Positions 36,756 to 49,231 of a stretch of DNA of 64,000 bases are shown here, in pieces. A program made the translations under genes and the position numbers. This DNA comes from Abelmoschus esculentus (taxonomy: Eukaryota > Streptophyta > Magnoliopsida > Malvales > Malvaceae): NCBI GenBank assembly GCA_035048815.1, contig JAUCBN010000017.1, positions 14,752,936-14,816,935 on the forward strand, read 5' to 3'. The notes under the pieces are model-generated. The model was not told the DNA's origin and searched no databases. It worked only from the letters and a program-made list of their open reading frames with translations. Position 1 is the stretch's first letter. Each line of letters opens with the position of its first letter.

Positions 36756-37108
36756 TCCTAAAACTCTAAGAAGCCTCAAAAAGACCCGAAAATGCATTCT
36801 AGCATACTTATGATATATTATAGGCATTTAAGAGCAAGTAAAATAATCATTTTAAGTTATTTAAGCATGTGTCATCAAACATATAAGCACACAATTCATG
36901 CAATTAATAAATTAACATACTTTGAAATATATAAACATAGAAAGCAACAAGATTTCATACTTTGCATGAAAAATAAAAATTTACCAATATGATCAAAAAT
37001 TTCAATTTGCACTTTATCCACTTCAAGTGCCTTTCCTTCTAGTGTGTCTAGAGCTTTCAAATTTCTTCATTTGTTCATCATGGCTCCAACACACCTACAA
37101 AAAGGAAC

Positions 37109-38581
37109 TCATACATATTTTGGTACCCAAATTCTTTTGGTTCCATAAGGATTAGTTCCTAAAATTCTAGTCCCTTTTGGAATCCATTTTGATAAAAGAT
37201 CATATTCTTTGTTAGCAATGAGTCCTTTAGGAACCCAAATACTTTTAACTATCTTTCTATTATATGATCTTTGGGGACCTCTATAAAGATTTTCATTGAA
37301 GTTCTTTCTAAAGTAGTTGGATTTTGAATTTTCAACTTTTTCAAAAGATTTTGTTCCAACTTTATCAAAAGAAGCTTTGAGCTCACAAATTTTCTTCTCA
37401 TGATCATCATGAGCTTTTGAAAGCAAATTATGTAAATCTTGATTTTTCTTCTCAAAATCAATTATTTTATTTTCCAACTCTTCAATTTTACTTTCAAATC
37501 CTTTATTATCTTTGGAAAGAGAATCATTTTTATTTTTTAATTTTACAATAATTTTTCTATGTTTTAAAAAGAAATTTTCATATTCCAAAGCCAATCATCA
37601 TATGCCTCTTGTAATTCATCAAAAGTATAATCAATTGAAATAGATGAATTAGAGGTTACCTTAGAATCTTCTTCGAATGCCATGAGACACAAATTTGCTA
37701 CTTCATCCTTATCATCCGATGTTTCGTCATCGCTCCAAGTAGCTACATGAGCTTTGTGCTTTTTCTTCTCAAAGCTCTTTTTCTTCAATTGAGGACATTC
37801 AAACTTGATATGTCCCGGCTTTTTGCACTCGTAGCAAATGATGACATCTTTATCCCTTGGTTCACTCTTGAAGCCTTCTTCTCTTTGAAATCTTCTACCT
37901 TTGTTGGTCATCATGAATCTTTTAAATCTTTTGGCAAACATAGCCATCTCTTTCTCTTCATCATCACTAGAATCACTCTCTTCTTTTGTTGATTTGAGAG
38001 CAACTCCAAATTTCTTGATTTCAACTTCTTTCTTCTTTTCTTCTTTTCCTTTGAACATCATCTCATGAGTAAGCAATGAACCAATAATCTCATCTAACTT
38101 GAGAGTCTTAAGGTTCTTTGCTTCTATTATTGCCGTCCTCTTTGATTCTCAAGAATCCGGGAGGGAGTAGATCATTTTTCTCACGAGTTTATCTTCGGAA
38201 ATAACTTCTCCATAGCCTTTTAATCCATTCACAATCACCGAGAATCGATCGGACATGGATTTAATGTCTTCTTTGGGATCCATTTTGAAGTTCTCATAGT
38301 TGAAGTTGAGAAACCCGATTTTGGTCTCGTTCACTTTATTTGTCCCTTCATGTGTGACTTCAAGTTTATCACAAATTTCTTTAGCAAGTAGAACATGATG
38401 ATACTCTTCCATATTCATCCGGACCAAGAGCACAAAATAGAAGATGCATTGCCTTGGCATTAGTAGAAAATTTCTTGTTTTCTTCATTGTTCCATGTCTC
38501 CATGCCACTAGTTGGTGCGGTGTAGCCACTAATGATTATCTTCCAAGCTTCTAGATCATAAGCTTGAATGAATAATCTCAT
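37109..38581 (-). pseudogene. Copia-type gag (UBN2-like, CCHC zinc knuckle), broken
   Basis: Minus-strand pieces in order: LFIQAYDLEAWKIIISG and the ALGPDEYGRV region; AKEICDKLEVTHEGTNKVNE with FKMDPKEDIKSMSDRFSVIV (gag core); a Lys/Glu-rich linker; the zinc knuckle CYECKKPGHIKFEC (CX2CX4HX4C); an acidic stretch; a coiled coil; and the terminal KSIWVPKGLI and KRIWVPKYV repeats typical of copia gag. The frame is lost near 38390, a stop replaces an expected Trp at about 38149, and the frame shifts again near 37580. No intact Gag can be made from this copy. Confidence 0.8.
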
Positions 38582-38751
38582 TCAATTCTTCCAATAGGCA
38601 TAGTTGACTCTATTAAAGAAAGGAGGCTTGTTGGTGGGTTGAGAGTCTCCCCAAGCTTCAATAGTGGAAGAGGAAGTCATTGATGACTTTGTAGATGATT
38701 GAACACTTCTTGGATCTTCTCAAGAGGTTGTTAGACCTTTCAATGAGCCTC

Positions 38752-38763
38752 GCTCTGATACCA
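38752..38763 (-). other. Primer-binding site for initiator tRNA-Met
   Basis: Minus-strand TGGTATCAGAGC lies two bases inside the 5' LTR. It is complementary to the 3' end of plant initiator tRNA-Met and fixes the orientation of the retroelement. Confidence 0.85.
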
Positions 38764-38765
38764 AT

Positions 38766-39655
38766 TGAAGAGTGTTGCAATCGATCAAAAAATGCCAAGA
38801 GGGGGGTGAATTGGATTTTTAAAATTTGGTGGACACTAGTTGCAAAGGAGGGAAATTGCAAGGTGATTTAGAGTGGTTCAACTTCCTCAACAAAGTCTAC
38901 ATCCACTACCTTCTTGACCACACTAAGGATTTTCCACAAATTCACTAATTTGTCTTTCCTTTAAGAACAAGGAGTAACCTTACACAATTCAATAGACTTA
39001 TACCCCAAAGTCTATTGAATCAATCCCCAAATTTGAGTACAAAGAAGCAAACAAGGAAATTCTCACAAGGCAAGTGTTTGCACAAATTAAGCTCTCTCAC
39101 ACACCCAATTAAACACTAGTAAAAGATTACAAATGAAGAACACACTAGTATTTTTGCAAGAAAGATTGGAAAATGAAGCACATCTTGAATCTATGAATGC
39201 TTGAATCTTTTGGATAGGCTTTCTTGTTGTTCCAATATGTTTTTCAGACCTCTTTTGTATGCTCTTAATTGATTCTAACCGTTTGTAGTCGTTGGAAGTA
39301 CTTTGGAGCCGTTGATTGTCATTAAGATTGAGCATTTAATACTCACCTGCACAGAAGTTTCGAAACCTTTAAGAATTTCAAATAAAGTAGCCGTTACAGG
39401 TTGGAAGTTTCGAAACCTTTAAACAAGGTTTCGGAACCTTGCCAGGGTTTCAAAAAGCAGGTCATATTATCCTGAAAGTTTCGAAACCTTTAAACAAGAT
39501 TTCGAGACTTTTAGCTTTGGAAAACACTTTTGACCATTTTATTGACTTTTAAAAGTATATTCAATGTAGATGAAAGGTCAATCATATTATAAACCATTTT
39601 GACAACTTTAAATCGAGTTTTTGAAAATTTTATTTCGAGAAAAATATTTTACAAA
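38766..39655 (-). repeat. 5' LTR of the gag-only retroelement
   Basis: Starts (plus strand) TGAAGAGTGTTGCAATCGAT next to the primer site. Longer than its partner because it keeps a block with TTTCGAAA motifs (39355-39515). The right end near 39655 is approximate; the flanking aaatt is similar on both sides of the element but not an exact 5-bp duplication. Confidence 0.65.
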
Positions 39656-39659
39656 TTTT

Positions 39660-41047
39660 TACAAATTAATCCTTTGAAAATTTACTTTAGTTATATCGAA
39701 ATAAGTCTAATAAAATTTTTTAATATTTATTATTAAAGACAGTTTTTTCAATATTTGTTATTATATGTGTGTTTTTATTTTTTAATATTTATTATTAGGT
39801 TTTAATTTTTTAAATTTATTATTTAAGATCTCATTTTTCTTAATATTTATTATTAAAAATATACACTTAAAATTTATTTTTTTTAATATTTGTTATTTAA
39901 AAACTTTTTTTTATATTTGTTATTGGGATATACTCTTAATTTTTTTTCAATAATTATTATTTGAGTCTAATTTTTTTACTTATTAGAAGTTTAATTTTCT
40001 CTGTATTTTTCATTACAAATTACTCTTAATATTTATTATTAGAGATTTTTTTAATATATGTTATTTGATGTTATTTTTTAAAAATATTTAATCTTAGAAG
40101 CTTATTCTTAAAATTTATTTTTTCAATATTTATTATTTAAATTTTAATTTTTTAGTATATATTATTTTAATATCTAATTTATAATACTTATTATTAAAAA
40201 TTCAATTTTATAATACCTAAAGATTTATTATTATAAATTTATTGTTAAGGACCTATTCATTCTGAAACTCCAAAATTTCAAAACCGACCTAACACAATAC
40301 TGACAAAGATGAAAGCTGTCACACATGTAATATTGAATGACAACATCGTATATATTATATTTATATTATAACAGAAATATAATATATATTGAGACTGAGA
40401 TATTTTTAGAATATTAGGTGATATATTAATATTTTTATTATGGTCAACATTTTGTAGAGAAATTGGTTATTTTTTTAAATAACTGAAGCTTCCGAGTTGA
40501 ACCATAATTTTCAGAACATATATGGGTTAATATTTATTATCGGATTCTACTAGAAAATAAAATAAATATTAATAATTAAATTTTATATATTTCTCAAAAG
40601 AATATAAGGTAAATAATTGTGATAAATGACTCATCAAACATAAAATAATTTGTGACAAAAATATCCAGAACTAAATAAAAAAATATCATATATAAAAATA
40701 TTTTAAAATATATAAATGATAACCTCATCAATCCTATAAAATATAAATTTAAAAAAAAGATAATGATACATTTCCGTTTAAAACAATAAATTTTTTAGAT
40801 AAACAAATAATAGAATGTTTTTAAATACAGGAAAACTGATATTTTGACTTAAAAGCACAATAATACTTTTAAATTATAACTTAAAAGTAATGACGTGTCA
40901 TTTAATTCATCATTAACTTGACAATGCTAGTTAATTAATTCATCCGCAACGGAGACATTTGATTTTGACTAATTACTAATTAGAACCTATTTTCCCTTCA
41001 AACTAGGGAACAGGTAATAGTAAAACGAGATTTATTATAGTTGACAA
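39660..41047. other. Low-complexity AT-rich DNA
   Basis: 39720-40260 is a long series of variants of TTTTTTAATATTTATTATT, a degenerate short-period repeat. 40300-41040 is AT-rich with no gene. Confidence 0.45.
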
Positions 41048-41262
41048 GGGAAAAATTATAAGGTGAACCCTATTCATCACGTTATCTATGATTTAAGCAA
41101 TCAGGATTAGTGATTTTTAAATAATCATTTAATAACTACTCATCCACTAAGTCTATGTAAGAAAGAGGTGATGATTCACTTGAAAAAAATTAAAATCAAC
41201 GATCCTGATTGCTTAGGACCATAGATGACGTGGTGAACAGGGTTCACCGTATAATCTCTCCC
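41048..41262. mobile_element. Small MITE, 215 bp, copy A
   Basis: Inverted ends gggaaAAATTATAAGGTGAACC and GGTTCACCGTATAATctctccc. Inner words caatcaggat and atcctgattg are also inverted. A second copy lies at about 60279-60490, sharing gtgatgattcacttg-type and gttcaccgtataatctct words. It lies close downstream of the patatin-like gene. Target duplication unresolved. Confidence 0.65.
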
Positions 41263-41316
41263 TACAAGGGTTAAAAGTTTAAAGCAAAAAGGACATAAAA
41301 GTAATTAAAGGAGTAG

Positions 41317-42663
41317 CTAACGGCCGTTGGCAATGGGGCTAACGGGTGATTCCTTGCAGGGACTTGGAGGAAGGCTGGTTTTTCCGGTGGCAACAAGGCG
41401 TTGCACAAAACCCTCAATTATCTGTCCGTTAGTCTCCGTCAGTAACCGTTTCCCGCCAAACGATAACGACTCTACCCCTATCTCCTCCATTTTCGGCACC
41501 AGCAGCTTTTCGTGACCCACTCCGTTTGCCTGCAGGTTTCACAAAAAAATGGCAATTTTAAATCTGTTTGGCTTTTGAGAAAATCGAGAAAAATTGTATG
41601 GAATAATCACTTTAAGCAGGTCAAACTGATTTAACAATGGATTTATTTTTTCTTAGGAACCAAACAGAGCATCGGATGGAGTAAAAGAAAAAGTAACGAC
41701 AGTGCGTACCTGAATTCTAACGTAGTCTGTACGGTTCCAACTGAAAGCGTTCGCCAACATCTGGTCCACCGTCTCCGAGACTCCGTCGAGCGCAATGTCA
41801 ACGACGGAAGAAGTTGAGCATTCACGGTTGTTTCTGACCTTTGACCTTACGCATAACGGACCGTTGCCTAACGACAAAACCAGCAGATCCTCCACGCTGT
41901 TAACCGAAGGGAAATCTCTCTTGTTATGGAGAACATGAGTGACTGCCGCTGCAGTAGGGTTGTTCATGACCAAACCGCCGTCCACGGCGGAGCATGAGGT
42001 CTTGTCGTCTACAGATGTCAATGGAAAAGGTTTGAAGAGGCCGGGAGTGGCTGACGTTGCGCGGCATACTTTCCAAAGCTCGAAGTTGAAGCTAGGTGAT
42101 TCAGAAGCGTCGGCGCGGGAGAAAACGAAAGGAGCGGCGCGGGAGAAAACGAAAGGAGCGGAACTCTTGAGATCAAAGCAAGGAACAAGCAGAGGTTTAC
42201 ACGTGTCCTTGAGCGTCAAAACGGTTCCGTCTTTTCTCTTAAACATTTCCTTCAGAGCCTTATCCATGCTATTACCGTTGAACATCTTCCGACGGCGAAG
42301 AAATCTGGCGATCTTATTAACTTTGAAGAGCTCGGAGTTATTCCGACTGATAATATCAACAGCTTCCCTAGCAGAGAAGAGAGGATGTCCAGTTCCATCG
42401 TCTGCAGAGATCATGGCAGCAAGAAAAGCACCGACGCCGCTGCCGGCGATCAAATCGAAGAAATCGACAATTTGAGCATGTGCGTCACTTGTTTTAAAGC
42501 GGATCTGGTCTTCGAGGTGGATAAGAGCGGCGCCAGCTACAATGCCGGTTGTTCCACCACCGTCAATGCTGAGGATTCGAATCTTCTTGTTGGTTTCATA
42601 GTGCGATAACCATTTCTGCTCCAGTTTGGTGAAGATCTCCAAAGTTACCTTACTCAGCTCCAT
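41317..42663 (-). CDS. Patatin-like phospholipase / acyl hydrolase, pPLAIII type
   Basis: Two exons, 41710-42663 and 41317-41529, encode 388 residues. The patatin domain has the oxyanion motif ILSIDGGGTTGI (about residues 31-42), a nucleophile-elbow region reading GSGVG (about 76-80) rather than the canonical GXSXG, and the dyad motif DGGLVMNNP (about 230-238). The non-canonical GXGXG is characteristic of the plant pPLAIII subgroup, whose members hydrolyse membrane galacto- and phospholipids and influence growth and cell-wall deposition. The start is the ATG at 42663; an in-frame GTG nine bases upstream is not a plausible start. Residues near 165-183 contain a perfect 24-bp tandem duplication (repeated APFVFSRA). 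The C-terminal exon ends SPIANGR. The esterase activity of this copy is inferred from family only. Confidence 0.9.
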
Positions 42664-42823
42664 TTTCGGCACTCTCTCTTTCCCAATTGCAACTGAAAGT
42701 TCAGAGACCGAGGTTTTGTTACCAATTTGGGTCTTTTCTTGAGAGAAAGTTAAAACCTGTAGGCACTGAGCAAGCGAGTAAGGAGAGGAATAAGTTGGTT
42801 GGACCTTAGGTGGAGAGCTTAGC

Positions 42824-42832
42824 TTATATATA
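42824..42832 (-). promoter_or_regulatory. Probable TATA box of the patatin-like gene
   Basis: Minus-strand TATATATAA about 160 bp upstream of the ATG at 42663, leaving a leader of plausible length. No experimental start site is known to me. Confidence 0.45.
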
Positions 42833-42839
42833 GGAGTAG

Positions 42840-44465
42840 AATATATGCGCAGTAACGCAGAGTATTATTTTCTTCTTATATTACAAATCAGTATTTAGTA
42901 TATCAATTTTTATTTAAGTATTTAAAATATTTTTTATCTAAATAAAATTTTAAAATACATATTTATAATTAAATTAAATATTTAAGTTATATTTTTATTA
43001 AAATAAATGTTTAAAATATTTTTATCAAAATAAATATTTAAAATATAATTATTTTTGTTAAAATAAATACTTAAATTATCTTTTCATTAAAATAAATACT
43101 TAAAATACATATTTTATTTATAAATTATAAGTATTAATTTTTAAAATTAAACTCTTAAATCTTAAAATCACGTACATATATAAATTTTACACATTTTATT
43201 ATGAAATATTTTTCATATATTTATTTTCTATTCAGCAGAGAGATTCTTACGTGTATTGGCTGTCGTTGCACGTGTTCATCTCGGGATACGGAAAGTGTGA
43301 ACCTCGGCTTCTAACTCGGCTCGGCTTGTAATGGATAGGCTCAGCTCCGGTTTACTTCCTTTATTTGTTTATAGGGTAAATTCTCATTCTAGTCCTTCCT
43401 ACCTTCATAATGTTCGATATGCCTACCAATTACCAGACATACAAAACAAGACCTGTATATTCATGATCACAAGGTATCCAAAGAAACATTTTATGGCTCA
43501 CTCTACATCTTATAAATAAATAAATACACAAATATTCCAAGTTTGCATCCTAATATTTATATTAGATAATCATATTAAACTCCGATTAAATTCATAATTA
43601 AATCAGATTAAAATTTTAAATGATATATAAATTTCTCTGATAACTTTTTATTCACAATATTTGAATTTAAATCTTTGCTTAAAAGATACGTCAAGCTTTT
43701 ATCATTCAATTTTAACATAGAAATGTATTTTTCTTTCTTTAGACATTAGATTGATGTTCATTATCGTTAGAGGTGGTAAATGAGTTATTCGGCTCATATT
43801 TGATTTGAGTTATTTAAATGTTTTAACTATAATTGATTTAAATTTGGTTTGGGTCTAATTGAATTTTTTTATTTTAATTTGTATCTATATTGATTTTCGT
43901 CTCGGTTGACTTTAGATTTAATTAATATCAATTTATCTATTTTCGTGTCAAATGATTTCTGATTGAGTTGATATTGGGTTAGCAAGAGATAAATTGATTT
44001 ATTTAGGTTTTTAGACTGGACTAGATCTTTATACCCTATGTTTATTTTTTGTATATTTGATTTTTTTTGAATTGTATAACACTTCACATCTTATATTTAT
44101 TTATTTTAATATTTTTTATTTTGAATTGCCTTAGTTCGAGTTATTTTTTGTTTAAGTTTATTTTTTATTCAACTAAAATTATGATCAATTTCGACTGGTT
44201 CAATTTGTTTTAAAATTCGGATCAAATTCAAATTATTATATTTTGATTAATTTTTTTTTTTCAACTGGAATAAATCAATTGGATTCTAAGTCTAGAGTAA
44301 AGTTCGTCGAATCTAATTACTGCCGCCAACAGACGATTTATCCTTTTCTGAAACACTGGAATCGAGAGCCCGTATATTTTAACGTGTTGGGCACACACAT
44401 GTATGTCCTCCCCAACATTTTTATTTAATATACAATAAACCCATAAGGTATAGTTATTGCAGCAG
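42840..44465. other. AT-rich intergenic DNA, no gene
   Basis: 42880-43220 is simple AT-rich DNA with repeated taaaatatttaa phrases. 43220-43520 is less AT-rich and may be promoter or a gene remnant; the 62-codon frame there lacks support. 43770-44240 resembles an eroded repeat (ttgatttgagttat phrases). 44240-44465 is unique-looking sequence before the AAT tract. Confidence 0.35.
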
Positions 44466-45884
<1,419 letters not shown>

Positions 45885-46835
45885 TGGGCATATATGAGAC
45901 ATAGGTAAACATATTCAGTTGGGGACATGATTTGCAGAGTGATAAATATGAAGCATCCCATTGACAAAATTCATTCTTACATGACATGATGGAACCTCCA
46001 CAATTATCGTACTCTGCAAAATTCAAACATATGAATGGAAGGGGGCCATCAACCATCACTAAACTGCATGAGATAAAATGGAAGCCAAAGGCAGAGGGAT
46101 CACTCAAACAAAATGTTATTAAAAGTATAATATTTTTAATCGATAAAGTTTTTCGATAAATTTTAAAACTTGATTTTTAATTTCATAACAAATTATGAAA
46201 TTTATTACCAACCTAAAATGTTATTAAAAAATAACATATTAAACTCAGTTGTGTTTTTAACCTTAAATTAAGGCATGACACCCTAGACTCAGATATTTGC
46301 TATGATTTTGTTTGAAACTTGGATGTTATGTCAGGCTAAAACACACACAAATAGGAACAAGGAATCCAAGGTGGTGCAAAACTAAATAATGCAAGATTGT
46401 GGGGTTGAATCATAATCTTTAATGCATATTGTCAACTAAGATTGTGGTCTACCAATAATGACATCATTTTAAGTTTAATTAATATTAAGTTTCGAGTTTA
46501 ATTTTAGACAAATTACTGGTTGAGTCAACTACATATATTGCTCAAATTGAAGACCATTCCAGTTGTTCAGCTAATTAAACTTTTTGAAAGAAGGAAAAGT
46601 TATGAACATTCAAAAACCAGAGCAAATATGATCAAATATGGACTAAGAACAAACAAGCACAGGGTGAAAATTCGAGCAAGAAACAAAACATGCAAAACAA
46701 TGGCTTGAGAAAACATAATCGAACTAAAATCCTTCAAGGGAGCAGTACATACCAGATGAAATGGAAGCAACCGGTAGTAAAAACATGACCGCAGCAAATA
46801 GTTGGGAGAAAGTTCCATGGAAACTGGATGTAAAT
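45885..46835. other. Intergenic DNA between the microsatellite and NAA20
   Basis: 45885-46110 has normal composition and a minus-strand frame containing DNCGGSIMSCKNEFCQWDAS, Cys-rich but unrecognised; possible exon-like pieces (tttgcag, ctcatgcag acceptors) occur but no gene can be built. 46110-46500 is AT-rich. 46590-46835 is probable NAA20 3' UTR. Confidence 0.35.
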
Positions 46836-49231
46836 CTAATCATACTCCAATTCATCCGGCGTAACTGGCCGTTTCAGGGGGATTATTGATTTCTTCTCGA
46901 CATCTCTGATAATGCTTTCCTCATATCTGGAAAAACAAGAAGGTAAGAGGTGGTGGTATACATGAAGAACAAGAAAGAAAAACGAACAATTCTGGTTGGT
47001 ATCAAATTCTGCATACCTAACCCATCCTTCTCTCCTGAATAATAGCGTAGCACGATTCTGCATATTATGTACCCAAGCTGTGAAAAAAAAGGAGAGGTAG
47101 GTAAGTCTTCTTGCATTTATACACATTTCCGGATACAATGCACATAGAGTTTAGATAACAGATATTATAGGCTATGCCTTAAACTTCAGAATGAGGATGG
47201 TTACACATCAAAATCTGAGACACATTTAATGACAAGGCCAAACTGTGATTTCAGTCCAGAAGGAAAAGGATCTGAATAACAACAAGAGCATGCATCAGAT
47301 GGGAAAGCAAGATTGGTGTAGTAAATATTGTCCAAAATGGAGAGTTGTAGAACTATTACCTTTTCGTACATCTTTATGGCTGGTGTATTCGAAGCCCTCA
47401 CAAAAAGATCCACAAAATATGACTTGTCACTGCCAAAAGACTTTGTACCGATAACTGAAGAGAGAACAAGAACAAAGACACCAAAATCGAAGCTAGAGAA
47501 TACGTCGGGTTGACATTATTGCTTAGCACAAGACTTAAATTACAATGATTGATACCTTGATACATTAGAGGTAAGAGAGTAATTTTCAGTTTAAAAGCAT
47601 TGGCATGTACTAAACAATCAAATTATCATGCCTAAGGAGTATACAAGTCAGGCTGATGTCAGAATGTCATAAAAAACTGATTGAAAGGGAAGTACATAGG
47701 ACAATAGAAGTAACAAACATTACCTAATCAATGTCAGCTCAAAACTAGAAATGAACAGGGTATAGATACCTTGTCTAACTAAAACACAAATATACATGAA
47801 ACAGAAGTTAGTTTCAAAGAAGATATTCTAGTTCTACCTCTATACAAAGGTACAAGATGAAGCTTGTGAATGTGCTTGTGTCAATACTTCATTTCTGCAA
47901 TTTCGATTTTGAACAAAAACATATAACTAGCAAGGGCGGCTCAATGATTTAAGGAGTATTGTGCAATTTATTAAAGTGGGGATCTCGAGTTTAGAAAAAT
48001 AGAATAAATGCTTGTTGACTTGTGTGTGAGACGAGCTAACTTTTGAATAAAAAATGAGTATAACGTGACTCAAATCCATGAAGTACAACAACAATTCACT
48101 TTACCTGTGCACTTTTCCACTAATCTAAAATTAATCTTTTGCTTTTCTCTTCCAAACACTTAAATTAACTCATCTTGGTCCCTTTTTCTGGGGGACTTGT
48201 GCGATCGCTCTCATTGTTCTATCTAAAACCACCCCTGACAACTTCAACTCAGAAAGTTGTATTACTTTCATCAAAGACATCTATAAAATAAACCTTACGA
48301 CCATTCTAGAAGTTCATGGAAAGCAACGAGTAAAGCATGGTGCAAATTTACATCAAAAGGGAGAAATATTCAAAAATTAAAAGTTTACAAATTTCAAATC
48401 TAGTACTCGTCCCTTAAAATGCTATTGAAAAAGATAATACTTTGGTAATTCCTCATCTTGTAATGCCCTAAAAATGCATAGCACAGCTTTAGACAAAAGT
48501 TACCAAAATTGATTGTAAGAACATCCATAAGAGAAAGATATCCAAATCAAGGGAACAATGAATTGCACACCAAACTTACATCTTATCACTGATTTCTTCA
48601 AGAAGATTCATCAGTTTCTTAGCAAGCTGCTGCCTAGATACTCGGGTGCAACGGTAACTGCTGTTACACGGCCATGCCAAGACTCACCTTGCCCCTCAAC
48701 TTTCCCCATAACTACAACGAGTTCAAAGATATCAAATTTAGATCCAATACCAAAACAGCTTATATCCCTCTTGAAATCAAATATTCAACATGACAACCTT
48801 CTGACAATCTGCAATTCTAGTTCCTTATATTGATGAATTAAATTCAGAAGGCAATGAACATCAGAATCGCGAACCGATTATTATTTTCTACATATGAAGT
48901 TCAAATTCCAGATCAACTATCTAATTCAAAAAAAGAAAAGAGGGAGACGGAGAGCTCACTGTAACCCATTATCCGTTTGCCGGAGCCTTCCGCTACTTGA
49001 AAATAATCGGGCCACCGAGCTAAATACGTCATGTAGAATGACATATTAAACTGTAATAATCACATGATTACCATTAAAGTAACCAAGTCCACTCCTCCAA
49101 GCATTTGTTTAAGATTTGAAAATTTAGGAGGGTAAAGAGTTTCAAGAGCTTACTGTTTCGGTTAAATGGTCAAGATTGACGGAAGTTAAACGAAGAAGAT
49201 CGTTGCAGCAAAATCGGCGTATCGTCGTCAT
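46836..49231 (-). CDS. NAA20: N-alpha-acetyltransferase 20 (NatB catalytic subunit), with two 1-bp deletions
   Basis: Six exons with good splice sites: 49154-49231, 48960-49050, 48580-48711, 47360-47429, 47017-47077 and 46836-46926. Restoring one base in each of exons 3 and 6 gives 174 residues, the usual NAA20 length. Landmarks: MTTIRRFCCNDLLRFTSVNL, MSFYMTYLARWPDYF, MGKVEGQGESWHG, VDLFVRASNTPAIKMYEK, VLRYYSGEKDG and the terminus RPVTPDELEYD. NAA20 is the GNAT-fold enzyme that, with NAA25, acetylates nascent chains starting Met-Asp, Met-Glu or Met-Asn at the ribosome. Exon 3 loses a base at about 48636, in the acetyl-CoA loop just before RQQLAKKL. Exon 6 loses one at about 46903, between RKALS and DVEKK. 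As written the frame stops early. Intact splice sites and conserved sequence favour assembly error over decay, but a recent pseudogene is possible. Confidence 0.88.

Larger units (their letters stand above)
33739..39655 (-). mobile_element. Gag-only, non-autonomous LTR retrotransposon (copia-type gag)
   Basis: Transcription is on the minus strand. The 5' LTR is the right-hand repeat (38766 to about 39655). A tRNA-iMet primer site (minus TGGTATCAGAGC, 38752-38763) follows it. The 3' LTR is the left-hand repeat (33739 to about 34324), preceded by a polypurine tract (minus AAGGGGGAGCTTAA, about 34325-34338). The two LTRs agree almost base for base over 33739-34260 and 38766-39285, so the insertion is fairly young. 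Inside are a broken gag (37109-38581), a spacer with TTTCGAAA palindromes, and a second ORF (34709-35845). No protease, integrase or reverse transcriptase is present, so mobility would need another element's enzymes. Confidence 0.85.

Noticed and set aside
41939..42475. 178-codon plus-strand frame opposite the patatin-like gene
   Set aside because: Shadow of the antisense coding exon; no domain, and it lies fully within the conserved patatin frame.
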